Shown: positions 34,401-45,448, numbered from the stretch's first letter. The stretch is 64,000 nucleotides of DNA from Cryphonectria parasitica EP155 (GCF_011745365.1 NW_024468910.1:4616068-4680067); one strand, 5' to 3'. Numbers and translations are program-made. Notes: generated from the letters alone by a model not told the origin.

Positions 34401-34989
34401 GAGAACAACTTAGTTAGCAAGATAACTAAGAATATCTAAGAATTATAAGCAACTTCTCAAAGAAGTTGAATAGCTCGGAAATCAACTACAGAATCCCTGA
34501 TTAGAAACTTATAGCAATAATAAAAGCTTTCGAGAAGTAGCAATACTATCTTATTAGTATACAATACTTAATCATAGTTTATTCGGATTACAAGAATCTG
34601 ACTATATTTATAACAACTAAGATTTTGAACAAGCAATAAGTTAGATAAGCAGAATTCCTTTTACAGTTCAACTTCAAGATTATATACTGCAAAAGCTTAG
34701 AAAACGGATGAGCAAATGCTTTCAGCAGAAGATCAGATTATCAAAATGCAAACTCTTTAGATATATAGAATATCTTCGCTCAAAACAAATCAGGAAATCT
34801 CGTTAATATATACAGGGAACTGAATACTGCTCTTAGAATCGAATTCTCGGAAAGAAATCCAGAATTAATAATTTCAGACGAATAAGATAACTATATTAAG
34901 AATATATATGATATACCAATATATGAATATCAAGAAGTTAAAGCAACTTACAAATATATCAAAAGATATTAGAATTCATTAGATCTTAG

Positions 34990-35680
34990 GAAAAGGATTG
35001 AAAATATCTTATAATAATGCAATAGCTGCAAGAAGAATAAAGCAGAAAAATATAAGCTTTATAAACTACTATACTTCTTACTAGTATTTATGATTATTTA
35101 GCAATCCATCAGTCTAAACTTTATTATTAAGCTACTTCTCTTATGAGAACTCTTAATTAAGATGCAATATAATAGCATTCTAGTAGTGATTTGCAAACTG
35201 AGCAAGTATGCTTATTTTCTTCTCTATAAGAAAAGCAGTATAGCAGAGGAATTTGTATATGCATTTCTCAGAATGATTATTGCTAATCATAATATACTAG
35301 AAGAAGTAATTTCTAATAGAGATAGAAAGTTCAATTCAAAGTTTTGAACTTTATTTATGAAACAGCTTAGAACATATTACAGAATATTTACAGCATTTCA
35401 TTTACAAATAAATGAATAAACGAAAAAAATAAATCAAGTTATTAAATAATACTTACAATACTATATTAACTAGGAATAGAACAACTGGATTGATCTATTG
35501 CTCCTTATACAGTTTACTTATAATAGCGCAGATATAAGCATAATAAAGAAGTTATTATTCTTCATACTCTATGAATATAATTCAATAGCTTATTACGAGA
35601 TACTGCAAGAAGCAGATGCAGAAGCTGCAAACAAAAGAATTAGAAAAATTAAGAAGATTTAGAAGGAACTCCAATCAGAA
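34990..35680 (+). pseudogene. Gypsy-A integrase core remnant
   Basis: The segment VVICKLSKYAYFLLYKKS, followed by SNRDRKFNSKF and a later YNSAD, matches the DD35E integrase core of Ty3/Gypsy elements. Several in-frame stops and missing acidic residues show it is inactive. Confidence 0.75.
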
Positions 35681-35979
35681 TTATAATTTATTCAAGAACG
35701 AATAATGCAATATGCAAACTCCAAAAGAATTGAGAAACTAATCTTACAGAAAGAAGATAAGATCTACTTACTTCGAAAAAATATCAAAATAATCAGATCC
35801 AGTAATAAATTCAATCATAAAAAGTTGGATTCTTTCAAAATCTTGCAACAAATCTCTCTAGTTAATTATAAATTAGCATTATCTTATAGGATAAGAATAT
35901 ATTCAGTTTTTCACATCTTATTGCTAAAACTAGCAGTACAGAAAATATCAGCAGATAATACAGCAGAAGTAGAAAATAA

Positions 35980-36125
35980 TAAATCAGAGTATGAGATAGA
36001 AAAAATCCTCAAGCATAGAAATACAGATAGCACAAGAGAATACCTCATCAAATGAAAAGGCTACCTAGCAAGCAAAAACTTATAAGAACTACAGAAAAAC
36101 ATTGAAAACGCTCAGAAAAAAATAG
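35980..36125 (+). pseudogene. Gypsy-A C-terminal chromodomain remnant
   Basis: YEIEKILKHRN, then EYLIK, a stop in a Trp position, and KGYLAS-NL-EL matches a chromodomain (Y-V-E-K-I-L ... Y-L-V-K-W-K-G-Y). It lies in frame at the end of the integrase. Chromodomains of this position guide chromoviruses to heterochromatin. Confidence 0.75.
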
Positions 36126-36486
36126 CTGAATATTGGAAAAGGAAAGCTAGCACCTAAAACAACCGCTCCAGCCCGGAGAGAAGCTCAGAGCCTACCATCT
36201 CATTCAAAAACCCAGACCAATCCACTATACTATTTCCCATGTTTACAGAATTCCAATCAAAAACTTCGAAGAAAAAGTTCCTAGCTACTGCAGCTGATTC
36301 CTCAACTATCACAGGCTCCGTGGAAATCACAGCTCAAATCTCAGCAGATATACGCTTGCACTTCTCCTCTTCTAAACCTTCATTTACCAGTTTTATCTCC
36401 TTTTCCTAAAGAAAGCATCATTGCTTCTTCAGATGGAACAAGCAACTCAAAGATTCCAACAAACGGATCTGAGCATCAGCTAACTC

Positions 36487-36900
36487 TCATTGATACTCCA
36501 GCAGATGCTTCTCTTCCTCTACCTCCCTACTATTCAGACGAACCAGCTCATCGGTAATGCAGAATACTGAGAAAGTGCTATCAGGAAAAGTGCGCAAGAA
36601 AAGAAAGCAGTTGGGAAACTTACAGGAAGAAACAGGAATCCAACCAGCATCATACGAACAACCTCGCTTCATGCACTAAGAACAGCTTTTTATTCCATCT
36701 ACCATCTTATACTGCACCTCTTTCTCTAAATAAAAAGAATACAGCATGATCTCGTAATCAGTAGATTCGATATATGAAAAATGCTTGAAACAATGAAAAT
36801 GCGATTGCAACAAACCAGAAAAAGCAGAGAAAGATTTCTTTGCAATACGGAAATTAAGGATTCTATTCAACATCTCGATTAGAAAAGCATAATCATGCAT
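36487..36900 (-). pseudogene. Antisense ORF between the Gypsy-A chromodomain and 3' LTR
   Basis: On the minus strand, 74 codons (36900-36676) and 61 codons (36672-36487) are in one frame, separated only by a TAG of the RIP type. The product begins MHDYAFLIEMLNRILNF. Around the stop it has KSCS then CMKRGCSYDAG, followed by SSCKFPNCF and a Glu/Leu-rich helical end, so it shows a Cys cluster of the C-x2-C-x4-C kind. The frame may continue past 36487 to about 36400 through another stop. It is unrelated in sequence to the antisense ORF of family C but holds the same position. Confidence 0.4.
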
Positions 36901-36965
36901 ACAAACAGCTTGCTAGAATACTTATAGAGAATCATTAAGAATAATAACTGATAGAAGGAAGATGA

Positions 36966-37420
36966 TATTATAACCTATTTAATATGCAGATTACGAAACA
37001 AATCCTGGCAATAAGAGATCAGATGTTACAATCCAACATCGAACAGCTATTAACGATTAGATAATTCAGAATTAGAACTACAGAGCTCAGCCAATCAGAT
37101 CACAGAATGATTACTTATGATCACCAGTGCTCAGTAATCAGTAGTAATCCGGAGTGATCACCAGTAAGCAGGAACTGAAGAGCTGGATATATAAGAACAC
37201 GTTCATTACCATTAGAGGGACCCAGTACATAGCTCTTCAGTTATCAATCTAAGTATTCAGTTTCATATACTGAGTAGCCTCAAAGGCAGTGAATACTTGC
37301 ATTGCTTATTAGGATTTATACAGTTCCGTATTCAAGGACTTAACACTTTGATACCGCTCTTGTTAGCATAAATCCCTTCGTGTACTTAGGAATCTTCGGA
37401 TTGCTGCAGTGCTCATTACA
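36966..37420 (+). repeat. Gypsy-A 3' LTR
   Basis: 455 bp, the same length as the 5' LTR, but it starts TATTATAACCT instead of TGTTATGACCC. In the first 100 bp I count more than twenty C-to-T or G-to-A differences and about one change in the other direction. Confidence 0.9.
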
Positions 37421-37503
37421 TTCGAGCTTTTGATCTTTAAGCTTTTAATCTTCAAGCTTTTGATCTTTGAATCTTTAATCTTTAAGCTTTCGATTTTCAA
37501 ACT

Positions 37504-38010
37504 TTCAAGCTTGAAAATAGCAAGCAAGCAGTATATAAGCAGCATGCAAGAAGCATTTAGAAGAGATTTAAAATACTTGAGTTGCTAAGCTAGAGCAAAT
37601 AGCGAGCAAGCAGTATACAAGCAGCATGCAAGAAGCATTCAGAAGAGATTTAGAGCATTCGAGTTGCTAAGCTAGAGCAAATAGCAAGCAAGCAATATAT
37701 AAGCAGTATATAAGAAGTATTCAGAAGAGATTTAAAATATTCGAGTTGCTAAGCTAGAGCAAATAGCAAGCAAGCAGTATGCAAGCAGCATGCAAGAAGT
37801 ATTTAGAAGAGATTTAGAGCATTTAAGTTGCTAAGCTAAAGCAAATAATAAGCAAGCAATATATAAGCAGCATATAAGAAGTATTTAAAAGAGATTCAGA
37901 GTATTCGAATTGCTAAGCTAAAGCAAATAGTAAGCAAGTAATATGCAAGCAGCATATAAGAAGCATTTAGAAGAGATTTAGAATATTCGAGTTGCTAAGC
38001 TAGAATAAAG
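37504..38010. repeat. TRIM-A minisatellite a (unit about 82 bp)
   Basis: About six diverged copies of a unit containing GCAAGCAGTATGCAAGCAGC and GAGTTGCTAAGCTAGAGC. The same array occurs in TRIM-B at 42620-43070. Confidence 0.8.
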
Positions 38011-38340
38011 TATACTCTTTGCTATTCAAGCAAGAAAGCAGAGTAAGCAAGCAGTAGATCTAAGTATTTTTTGTTTTCAAGAATATATCTTTTGCTATTT
38101 AAATAAGAGAGTAGAATAAGCAAGCAGTAGATCTGAGTATTTTCTGTTTTCAAGAGTATATTCTTTGCTATTTAAGCAAGAGAGTAGAATAAGCAAGCAG
38201 TAAATCTAAGTATCTTCTATTTTCAAGAGTATATTCTTTGCTATTTAAGCAAAAGAGCAGAATAAGCAAGCAATAGATCTGAGTATCTTCTGTTTTCAAG
38301 AATATACTCTTTGCTATTCAAGCAAGAATGTAGAGCTAAA
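38010..38340. repeat. TRIM-A minisatellite b (unit about 74 bp)
   Basis: About four copies of a unit containing TTTTCAAGAGTATATTCTTT and GTAGATCTGAGTATCTTCTG. Also in TRIM-B (43070-43400), and one or two copies inside the pol region of C1 (about 49120-49300) and C2 (about 53150-53340). Confidence 0.8.
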
Positions 38341-38729
38341 GCGAAATATCTGCTTAGTAACTAAAGTTGCTTAGATATTAGATTGTAAACTAATTATTCT
38401 TTTATGCTTAGCAGTAGAGCAAAGTATAGTAATAGCTTTAGAATTATTAGAAAGCAATTCTTAAGATGGAAAGCTGTAATTATCTATTATAGCTACAGAG
38501 ATGCTATTCTGAATACTAAGCTTCTTAGCTGCAAATCAAGTTTCTAATAGAAAGCTTGCAATTTATATTAAATAGCTTTAAGTTTTAAAGAATACTTGGA
38601 TAAAATACTGAAAGAGCAGCAACTGAGCAGCATATATAATGCAGATATTGTACTCGAAAGACTTATATCTAAAATATAATTAAAAAGAGATTTTTTTTTA
38701 CAAGCTTTGGAGATGAAGCTAGAAGAGAA

Positions 38730-39260
38730 GAAAGGAGATGATTGAGAAGCTTTGAGAAGCCTGAGATATTAAGAGATCTTGAGAAGCTTTGAGAAGCTTG
38801 AGATTCTGAGAGGCTTTAAGAAGCTTAAGATACTGAGAGATCTTGAGAGATCTTGAGTAGCTTAGAAGCCTGAGGCACTAAGAGATCTTGAGAAGCCTTA
38901 AGAAGCCTAAGGCACTGAGAGATCTTGAGAAGCCTTGAGAAGCCTGAGGCACTGAGAGATCTTAAGAGATCTTGAGTAGCTTAGAAGCCTGAGGCACTGA
39001 GAGATCTTGAGAAGCCTTGAGAAGTCTGAAGCACTGAGAGATCTTGAGAAGCCTTGAGAAGCCTGAGGCACTGAGAGATCTTGAGAAACCTTGAGTAGCT
39101 TAGAAGCCTGAGGTACTGAGAGATCTTAAGAGGCTTTGAGAAGCCTGAGGCACTGAGAGATCTTGAGAAGCTTTGAGAAATCTGAGGCACTGAGAGATCT
39201 TGAGAAGCTTTAAGAAGCCTGAAGCACTAAGAGATCTTAAGAGCCTAAAGCATTGAGAAG
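38730..39260. repeat. TRIM-A minisatellite c (unit about 37 bp)
   Basis: About a dozen units built from CTGAGGCACTGAGAGATCTT and GAGAAGCCTTGAGAAG. Unit length is not a multiple of three, so all frames stay open on one strand and give spurious Leu-Ser-Ala-Ser proteins. Confidence 0.85.
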
Positions 39261-39391
39261 GCGTAGAAGCAGCTAGGAAGCAGCGAAAGCCTGGAAGCAA
39301 CGGAAGCCTGGGAGCAACGGAAGCCTAGAAGCAATAAAAGCTTAGAAGCTTCAAAGATCTTAAGGATAAGGCCTGATAAGAGGGAATAATC

Positions 39392-39605
39392 TATTAGGGC
39401 TGATTGTGCTAGCAAGGCTTAGAGCTAGCTAAGCTAGCTGGATTACAAATGATTAAGCAATATGCAGCTATAAAGCAGCTTTCTAGCTATGTTAGCACTG
39501 CTGAGCAGAATTTAGCTTCTTAGGTCTCAATGTTATTCTGGTTGTATGCCTCTGAAAGAGAGAAAAAACCTCGCCACATTGCCTTTGCAACCTTTCCACC
39601 TGACA
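39392..39605 (+). repeat. TRIM-A 3' LTR
   Basis: 214 bp, TATTAGGGC...CACCTGACA, preceded by a purine tract (AAGAGGGAATAA) in the position of a polypurine tract and followed by the AATAT duplication. Confidence 0.85.
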
Positions 39606-39711
39606 AATATATTGAACAGCTTAAGCAACAGCAGCTACAGCAGTAAGAAATCATTGCTGCTTAGCAGAAACAGATTTAATATAATGCTCAGTTCTATTAT
39701 TGTTGTGGTGG
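39606..39711 (+). mobile_element. Element E, continuation after TRIM-A
   Basis: After the AATAT duplication the Gln-rich frame resumes (EQLKQQQLQQ, stop, then QFYYCCGGQGG). It probably represents a gag-like segment. The homology ends where the GC-richer patch starts. Confidence 0.5.
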
Positions 39712-40051
39712 CCAGGGTGGTAGTCCGTGGGACATGGAGTACAGTGGGTCAAGGGTCCTCATACATATAAAGGATACCACCCACTTTTCAAATTCTTTAG
39801 CTATAAGCAAAAAAAAAAAAAAAAAAGAAGCATCCTTTCTCTTCCTTTCAATTTTGAACCCTTTGGACAGGTCTAAGACAGGTTTTTCACCCTGTTCTTG
39901 CGCCCGTGTGGCCTTAGTTTGCTGTCCTCATCTGTACAGGCACGCTTGGGTTGCATGAGCCCTTGCCCATTGCTTCGGCAGCTGTTTGTCCCTTTTTCTT
40001 TCGAGGGCGACGGCGCCCTAGTTCTGGTTCATTATTACTCTATTAGCAATA
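39712..40051. other. GC-richer, non-RIP patch of unknown origin
   Basis: About 340 bp of balanced composition inside the AT-rich block. It contains an A18 run near 39810, CT-rich stretches and GGGCGACGGCGCCC near 40004. I see no LTR, ORF or RNA fold that I can name. It may be captured host DNA, a solo LTR of another family or a SINE-like insert; the A-run is internal rather than terminal. Confidence 0.4.
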
Positions 40052-40279
40052 TGTAATGAGCACTGCAGCAATCCGAAGATTCCAAAGTACACAAGGGGTT
40101 TATGCTAACAAGAGCAGTGCTAAGTATAAGCCTTGAATACGGAAATACAACTGAGATAATTATGCAAGTGTTTACTGCCTTTGAAGCTATCAGAGTAAGA
40201 GAGTAATCCAATACTTAGACTGATACTTAGATTAACAACTGAAGAGCTATATACTGAATCTATCTAATAGTAATGAATA
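40052..40279 (-). mobile_element. Inverted family-A LTR fragment
   Basis: On the minus strand this reads as the last 230 bp of a family-A LTR: TATAGCTCTTCAGTTGTTAA, the CAAAGGCAGTAAACACTTGC block, and the CTCATTACA end at 40052. It is truncated next to the start of Gypsy-B. Confidence 0.7.
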
Positions 40280-40280
40280 T

Positions 40281-40724
40281 TGTTATGACTCATCCAACAT
40301 GCAAGTCACGAAACAGATCATAAGCAATAAGAACCAAGTATCAAGAACCTAACGTTCTAATAGAATATTGATTACATAACCCAGAGTTAGGATTACAACA
40401 GAGATGGATTACTAGATCATTAGATAATCCAGTAAGCTCGGATCATCTGAATTAGTAGTAAGCTAGGATAAGCTATATCGAAGAGCTGAATATATAACTA
40501 CACGTTTCTTATCCTTGAATAGACTCAGTATACAGCTCTTTAGTTATTAATCTAAATATTCAATCTTCTATACTAAGTAGCTCTCAAAGGCAGTAAATAC
40601 TTGCATCGATTACTGAAACTTGTATAGTTCCGTATTCAAGAACTTGATACTTTAATACTGCTCTTATTAGTATAAACCTCTTTGTATATTTTGAAATCTT
40701 CAGATTATTATAATGCTCATTACA
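40281..40724 (+). repeat. Gypsy-B 5' LTR
   Basis: 444 bp, family-A type by its start, TATA region, CTCAAAGGCAGTAAATACTT block and CATTACA end. The middle part differs from Gypsy-A. Confidence 0.8.
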
Positions 40725-42619
40725 TTTTGATAATTCTTGTTTAAGAATAGTTCAGTATTATCCCTTGAGTAATATAGAATACAATAGCTTTTCCAGAAAC
40801 TCCTTTGTTCTTGTATGCTTCTACTTAGAAAGAACTAATTAATCAGATATATTAGCTTACTCAGCATATCCAGAATCTGTGCGAATAATAGCAAGCTTAA
40901 AGCGCTACTATTGCTAATTAATAAGCTTAACTAGCTCAACAGACTCAACAGATATACTCTATCTCTGCAACTACTAATAGTACTAAGAAAATATACAAAA
41001 TAAATAAGCTTGCTATATATAATAGCAATCAAAAGATACTATATAGATTTCTTACTTATTGCAAAGCATACTTTTTATACTATATAACTCAGTTTACTAT
41101 GAAATCTAAGAAAGTTATTCTTATAGGAATCCATTTTGAAAAGAATACTTTTATCTAGTATAAGCTTTCTCTGCATAACTACTTGAAGCATTAAGATAAT
41201 TCTGATGTATATACTTAGAATATCAAAAATATATTTAATTTTTTTAAAAGCTTCGAAAAAGCTCTTAAAGAAATCTTTAGTAATTCTAATAAAGAATGCA
41301 TTACAGCTTAGCAACTTATAAACCTTAAACAAACCAAATCAGCTTCTGCTTATATAATCAGATTTAAATAATTTTCAACAAAGCTTTCATAGGAAGATAA
41401 GAATCTTATAGAATATTATTATAAGAGATTCAAGAATGATATTAAGAATGAAATCTTTAAGCAGAATTAGCTAGAAGATTTTATAATGTTTTCTAATCAA
41501 GCAATCTGCATTAATAATTATTTATATAAATAATAAGTAGAGAAGTTTAAGAAAGAGAAAAGCTAGATTTGAAAATTTCTAGCTAATATAAGCAAGAAAT
41601 TCCAATATAAAAATAGCGATTAATAAAGCAGTATAGCTTAAAGCAGTATTATGCATGCTAGCTTTATAGAGCTTAATATAGCTAATAAGCAGTATAGCAG
41701 AAAGAATAGTATTACTTGCTATAATTGCAATAAATAGAAATATATAATATGCAACTACTATTAACTTTGAAAAGATAAATAGCAATTAGTTTGAAAAGAA
41801 TACTAAGCAAATATTGCTTAGCAATAGAAATCCAATTAACTAAGCAAAAATATTCTCTTGAAACAAGTATCAGATCCTATTGATTACAGAAGTTTTAGCT
41901 GAATATTCTGCTATAATAATAACTGCTTAATATATCTCTCGAATAAAAAAGGTTTAGAATAGTTCTCTCAGAAATCTAAATACTATAAGCAGATAGCAAT
42001 AGCAGAATGAGATTATACATTCAGTACAACTACAAGCAGCAGCAATTCAGATTGCTTTAGTATTATGGAATAAAGCATTCAAGTATTGAAAGAAGAGCTT
42101 AGTAATAATATTCTTTATTATTTCTTATTACTTATACTAAGCATTATAATCAGAAATATGAATAAGAAATAATATCTTCTTAGTTATTAGTATGAATATC
42201 TGAATAATGCTAAAAACGCTTTTTGTCAGGGCCGATTGTGCTAGCAAGGCTCAGGGCCAGCTAAGCCAGCTGGATTACGGATGACTAAGCAATATGCGGC
42301 TATAAAGCGGCTTTTTAGCCACATCAGCACTGCTGAGCAGAACTTAGCTCCTTAGGCCTCAATGTTATTCTGGTTGTATGCTCCTGAAAGAGAGAAAAAC
42401 CTCGCCACATTGCCTTTGCAACCTTTCCACCTAACAGTTTGAGGCCTGGCCCTTTTAAAGGAAGCAATCCGGCGAGGCTTTCTATCTTTTTTTTTCCCTA
42501 GGAGCAGCGCTAACACTGAGCAGAAGCAGAGCAAACGATCAGACTACTATCCTTTTCGAACCTTCGAGCCTTTAACCTTCGAGCCTTTGATCTTCGAGCC
42601 TTCGATTTTCGAGCTTTCG

Positions 42620-43070
42620 AGCTTTGAATACAGCGAGCAAGCAGTGTCGAGCAAGCAGTATGCAAGCAGCGTGCGAGAAGCGTTCAGAAGAGATTTAGAG
42701 CATTCGAGTTGCTAAGCTAGAGCAAACAGCGAGCAAGCAGTATGCAAGCAGCATGCAAGAAGCATTCAGAAGAGATTCAGAGCATTCGAGTTGCTAAGCT
42801 AGAGCATATAGCGAGCAAGCAGTATCGAGCAAGCAGTATGCAAGCAGCATGCAAGAAGCATTCAGAAGAGATTCAGAGTATTCAAATTGCTAAGCTAAAG
42901 CAAATAGCAAGCAAGCAGTATGCAAGCAGTATGCAAGAAGCATTCAGAAGAGATTCAGAGCATTTGAGTTGCTAAGCTAAAGCAAATAGCAAGCAAGCAG
43001 TATATAAGCAGCATGCAAGAAGCATTTAGAAGAGATTTAGAGCATTCGAGTTGCTAAGCTAAAACAAAAT
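42620..43070. repeat. TRIM-B minisatellite a
   Basis: About five units of roughly 82 bp; successive GAGTTGCTAAG landmarks at 42706 and 42788 are 82 bp apart. Confidence 0.85.
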
Positions 43071-43400
43071 ATGCTCTTTGCTATTCAAGCAAGAGAGCAG
43101 AGTAAGCAAGCAGTAGATCTGAGTATCTTCTGTTTTCAAGAGTATATTCTTTGCTATTCGAGCGAGAGAGCAGAGTGAATAAGTAGTAGATCTGAGTATC
43201 TTTTGTTTTCGAAAGTGTATTCTTTGCTATTCGAGCGAGAGAGCAGAGTGAGCAAGCAGTAGATCTGAGTATCTTCTGTTTTCGAGAGTATGTTCTTTGC
43301 TATTCGAGCAAGAGAGCAGAGTAAGCAAGCAGTAGATCTGAGTATTTTCTGTTTTCGAGAGTATATTCTTTATTATTCAAGCGAGAGTGCAGAGCTGAAG
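43070..43400. repeat. TRIM-B minisatellite b
   Basis: About four units of roughly 74 bp; GTAGATCTGAG landmarks at 43112 and 43186 are 74 bp apart. Confidence 0.85.
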
Positions 43401-43799
43401 TAAAGTATCTGCTTAGCAACTGAAATTGCTTGAATATTAGATTGCAAACTAATTATTCTTCTGTATCTAGCAGTAAAGCGAAGCATAGTAATAGCTTCAG
43501 AGTTGCTAGAGAGTAACTTTTAAGATGGAAAGCTGTAATTATCTGTTATAGCTGCAGAGATGCTATTCTGAATGCTAAGCTTCTTAGCTGCAAACCAAGT
43601 TTCTAGTAGAAAGCTTGCAATCTATATCAAACAGCTTTAAGTTCTAAAGAGTGCTTAGATAAAGCACTAAGGGAGTAGCAACTAAGCAGCATATATAGCG
43701 CGGGTATTGTACTCGGAAGACTTACGTTTGGAATGTGATTAAAAAGAGATTTTTTTTTCACAGGCTTCAGGGATGAAGCCAGAAGAGAAGGAGGGAGAT

Positions 43800-44325
43800 G
43801 GTGGAGAGGCCTGAGGCACTGAGAGATCTTGAGAGGCCTTGAGGAACCTGAGGCACTGAGAGATCTTGAGAAGCCTTGAGAGGCCTGAGGCACTGAGAGA
43901 CCTTGAGAGGCCTTGAGAAACCTGAGGCACTGAGAGATCTTGAGAAGCCTTGAGAGGCCTGAGGCACTGAGAAACCTTGAGAGGCTTTGAGAAGCCTGAG
44001 GCACTGAGAGATCTTGAAAGGCTTTGAGAAACCTGAGGCACTGAGAGATCTTGAGAAGCCTTGAGAAGCCTGAAGCACTGAGAGACCTTGAGAAGCCTTG
44101 AGAAGCCTGAAGCACTGAGAGATCTTGAGAGGCCTTGAGGAACCTGAGGCACTGAGAGATCTTGAGAGGCCTTGAGAGGCCTGAGGCACTGAGAGACCTT
44201 GAGAGGCCTTGAGAAGCCTGAGGCACTGAGAGATCTTGAGAGGCTTTGAGAAACCTGAGGCACTGAGGGATCTTGAGAAGCTTTGAGAAGCCTGAAGCAC
44301 TGAGAGATCTTAAGAGCCTGAAGCA
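43800..44325. repeat. TRIM-B minisatellite c
   Basis: Roughly fourteen units of about 37 bp (CTGAGGCACTGAGAGATCTT plus GAGAGGCCTTGAGAAG variants). All three minus-strand frames stay open across it. Confidence 0.85.
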
Positions 44326-44481
44326 TTGAGAAGGCGTAGGAGCAGCTAGGAAGCAGCGAAAGCCTGGAAGCAACGGAAGCTTGGGAGCAACGGAAGCTTG
44401 GAAGCAACGGAAGCCTGGAAGCAACGAAAGCTCGGAAGCCTCAAAGGCCTTGAGGACAAGGCCTGATAAGGGGAGACAATC

Positions 44482-44694
44482 TGTCAGGGCCGATTGTGCC
44501 AGCAAGGCTCAGAGCCAGCTAAGCCAGCTGGATTACGGATGACTAAGCAATATGCGGCTATAAAGCGGCTTTTTAGCCACGTCAGCACTGCTGAGCAGAA
44601 CTTAGCTCCTTAGGCTTCAATGTTATTCTGGTTGTATGCCCCTGAAAGAGAGAAAGACCTCGCCACATTGCCTTTGCAACCTTTCCACCTGACA
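44482..44694 (+). repeat. TRIM-B 3' LTR
   Basis: 213 bp, TGTCAGGGCCG...CACCTGACA, close to identical to the 5' LTR at 42224-42436. Confidence 0.9.
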
Positions 44695-45448
44695 CTTTTT
44701 AAGCAATAGAATTCAGCTAGAACAAATAATTCAGTAATCTACTGAAATCTCTCGTATACAACAAACTCAGCAAGCTTAAGAAAAGATTCCTCTTCAGCAT
44801 TGGATAAAACAAGAAAATAATATAGATTGAATATCTTGTTTATAGAATAGAGCTAGAAAAGCTTTTTATTTATATTCTTCTGCAAAATATCAAAGCATAA
44901 CTAGATAAGAATTCTCAAATCAGCTTACTTTATAATCTATATTATGAATTAGTATGAATTTCTTGCATTTATTATAACTACAAAATGTATTTTTCAAAGA
45001 AGATATAATATAAATGATTTCTTATCAGAAAATCAGAATAAATTCTTCAAGCTATAAAGGAATAAAAGCTCTATTTCAGAAAAGTTTTCAATAAACAGTA
45101 CTATAATATATATATCGAACTATTAAACAACTGCTCTATGCAATGCATAAATAAGAAGATAAAATAATAGTAGTATAAAATAGTATTCTATATAATTCAT
45201 ATTAATAATAAGATTAGTAACTAGCATTAGCGGAATAAAGATTAGGAATAATAATAATATAAGCAAAAGCAAGCTAAGAAGCTTGCTTAGGAAGTAGCAA
45301 AGCAAGCTTAGAAAAAGAATAAGCAGCTCTTAGCAGCTTCAAAAGAACAGAATTACTTGTAAGAGAACTGCAGATAATTAGACTGAAATAGTTCCTATAT
45401 AAAGCTTTTAAAGCAGACTATGCTTATATTAAGCTTAATATATACATT

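Larger units (their letters stand above)
29896..37420 (+). mobile_element. Gypsy-A: full-length, RIP-degraded Ty3/Gypsy chromovirus
   Basis: 7525 bp bounded by two 455-bp LTRs (29896-30350 and 36966-37420) and a perfect TTCGA target-site duplication (29891-29895 and 37421-37425). Domain order on + is gag with a zinc knuckle, reverse transcriptase, RNase H, integrase and chromodomain, the classic chromovirus order. Many TAG/TAA stops stand where Gln or Trp would be expected, so the element is dead. A TATATAA box lies in each LTR (about 30116). No TGG-type tRNA primer site follows the 5' LTR (TTTTGATAATTC), so priming is unclear. A purine tract (AGAAGGAAGATGA) precedes the 3' LTR. Confidence 0.9.
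29521..39605 (+). mobile_element. TRIM-A: non-autonomous LTR element, itself split by Gypsy-A
   Basis: The 5' LTR (29521-29734) and 3' LTR (39392-39605) are both 214 bp. The 5' copy starts TGTCAGGG and the 3' copy ends CCTGACA. The target-site duplication AATAT lies at 29516-29520 and 39606-39610. Gypsy-A occupies 29896-37420. Without it and its duplicated target site, the element is about 2.55 kb. The interior holds an AT-rich leader, three minisatellites and no recognisable gag or pol. This copy is more RIP-like than TRIM-B (its 3' LTR starts TATTAGGG). Confidence 0.85.
42224..44694 (+). mobile_element. TRIM-B: complete 2471-bp non-autonomous LTR element
   Basis: Best-preserved copy. LTRs of 213 bp at 42224-42436 and 44482-44694 start TGTCAGGGCCG and end (T/C)(A/G)ACA. 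The target-site duplication is CTTTT at 42219-42223 and 44695-44699, and the uninterrupted target is seen in Gypsy-D near 60729. A polypurine tract (AAGGGGAGA, about 44468-44477) lies just before the 3' LTR, so it was copied by reverse transcription. The interior is minisatellites a, b and c with linkers and no gag-pol. It must depend on proteins from another element. Confidence 0.9.
40281..45448 (+). mobile_element. Gypsy-B: family-A element, 5' part only, holding TRIM-B
   Basis: The 5' LTR spans 40281-40724 (TGTTATGACTC...CATTACA). The interior repeats the Gypsy-A gag and the start of pol with additional stops. TRIM-B interrupts it at 42224-44694; it resumes after the CTTTT duplication and ends at 45448, where C1 is inserted. 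The remaining pol and 3' LTR would lie beyond the window. Confidence 0.8.

Noticed and set aside
42620..43400. CRISPR-like regular repeats
   Set aside because: Units are directly abutting, diverged minisatellites without unique spacers, inside a eukaryotic retroelement.
43627..44505. Long Leu/Ser/Ala/Gln-rich reading frames (up to 292 codons) in three frames of the same strand; the same at 62950-63743 and 38981-39300
   Set aside because: They are translations of the 37-bp minisatellite c. Unit length is not a multiple of three, so every frame on that strand stays open with the same words shifted; no gene is implied.
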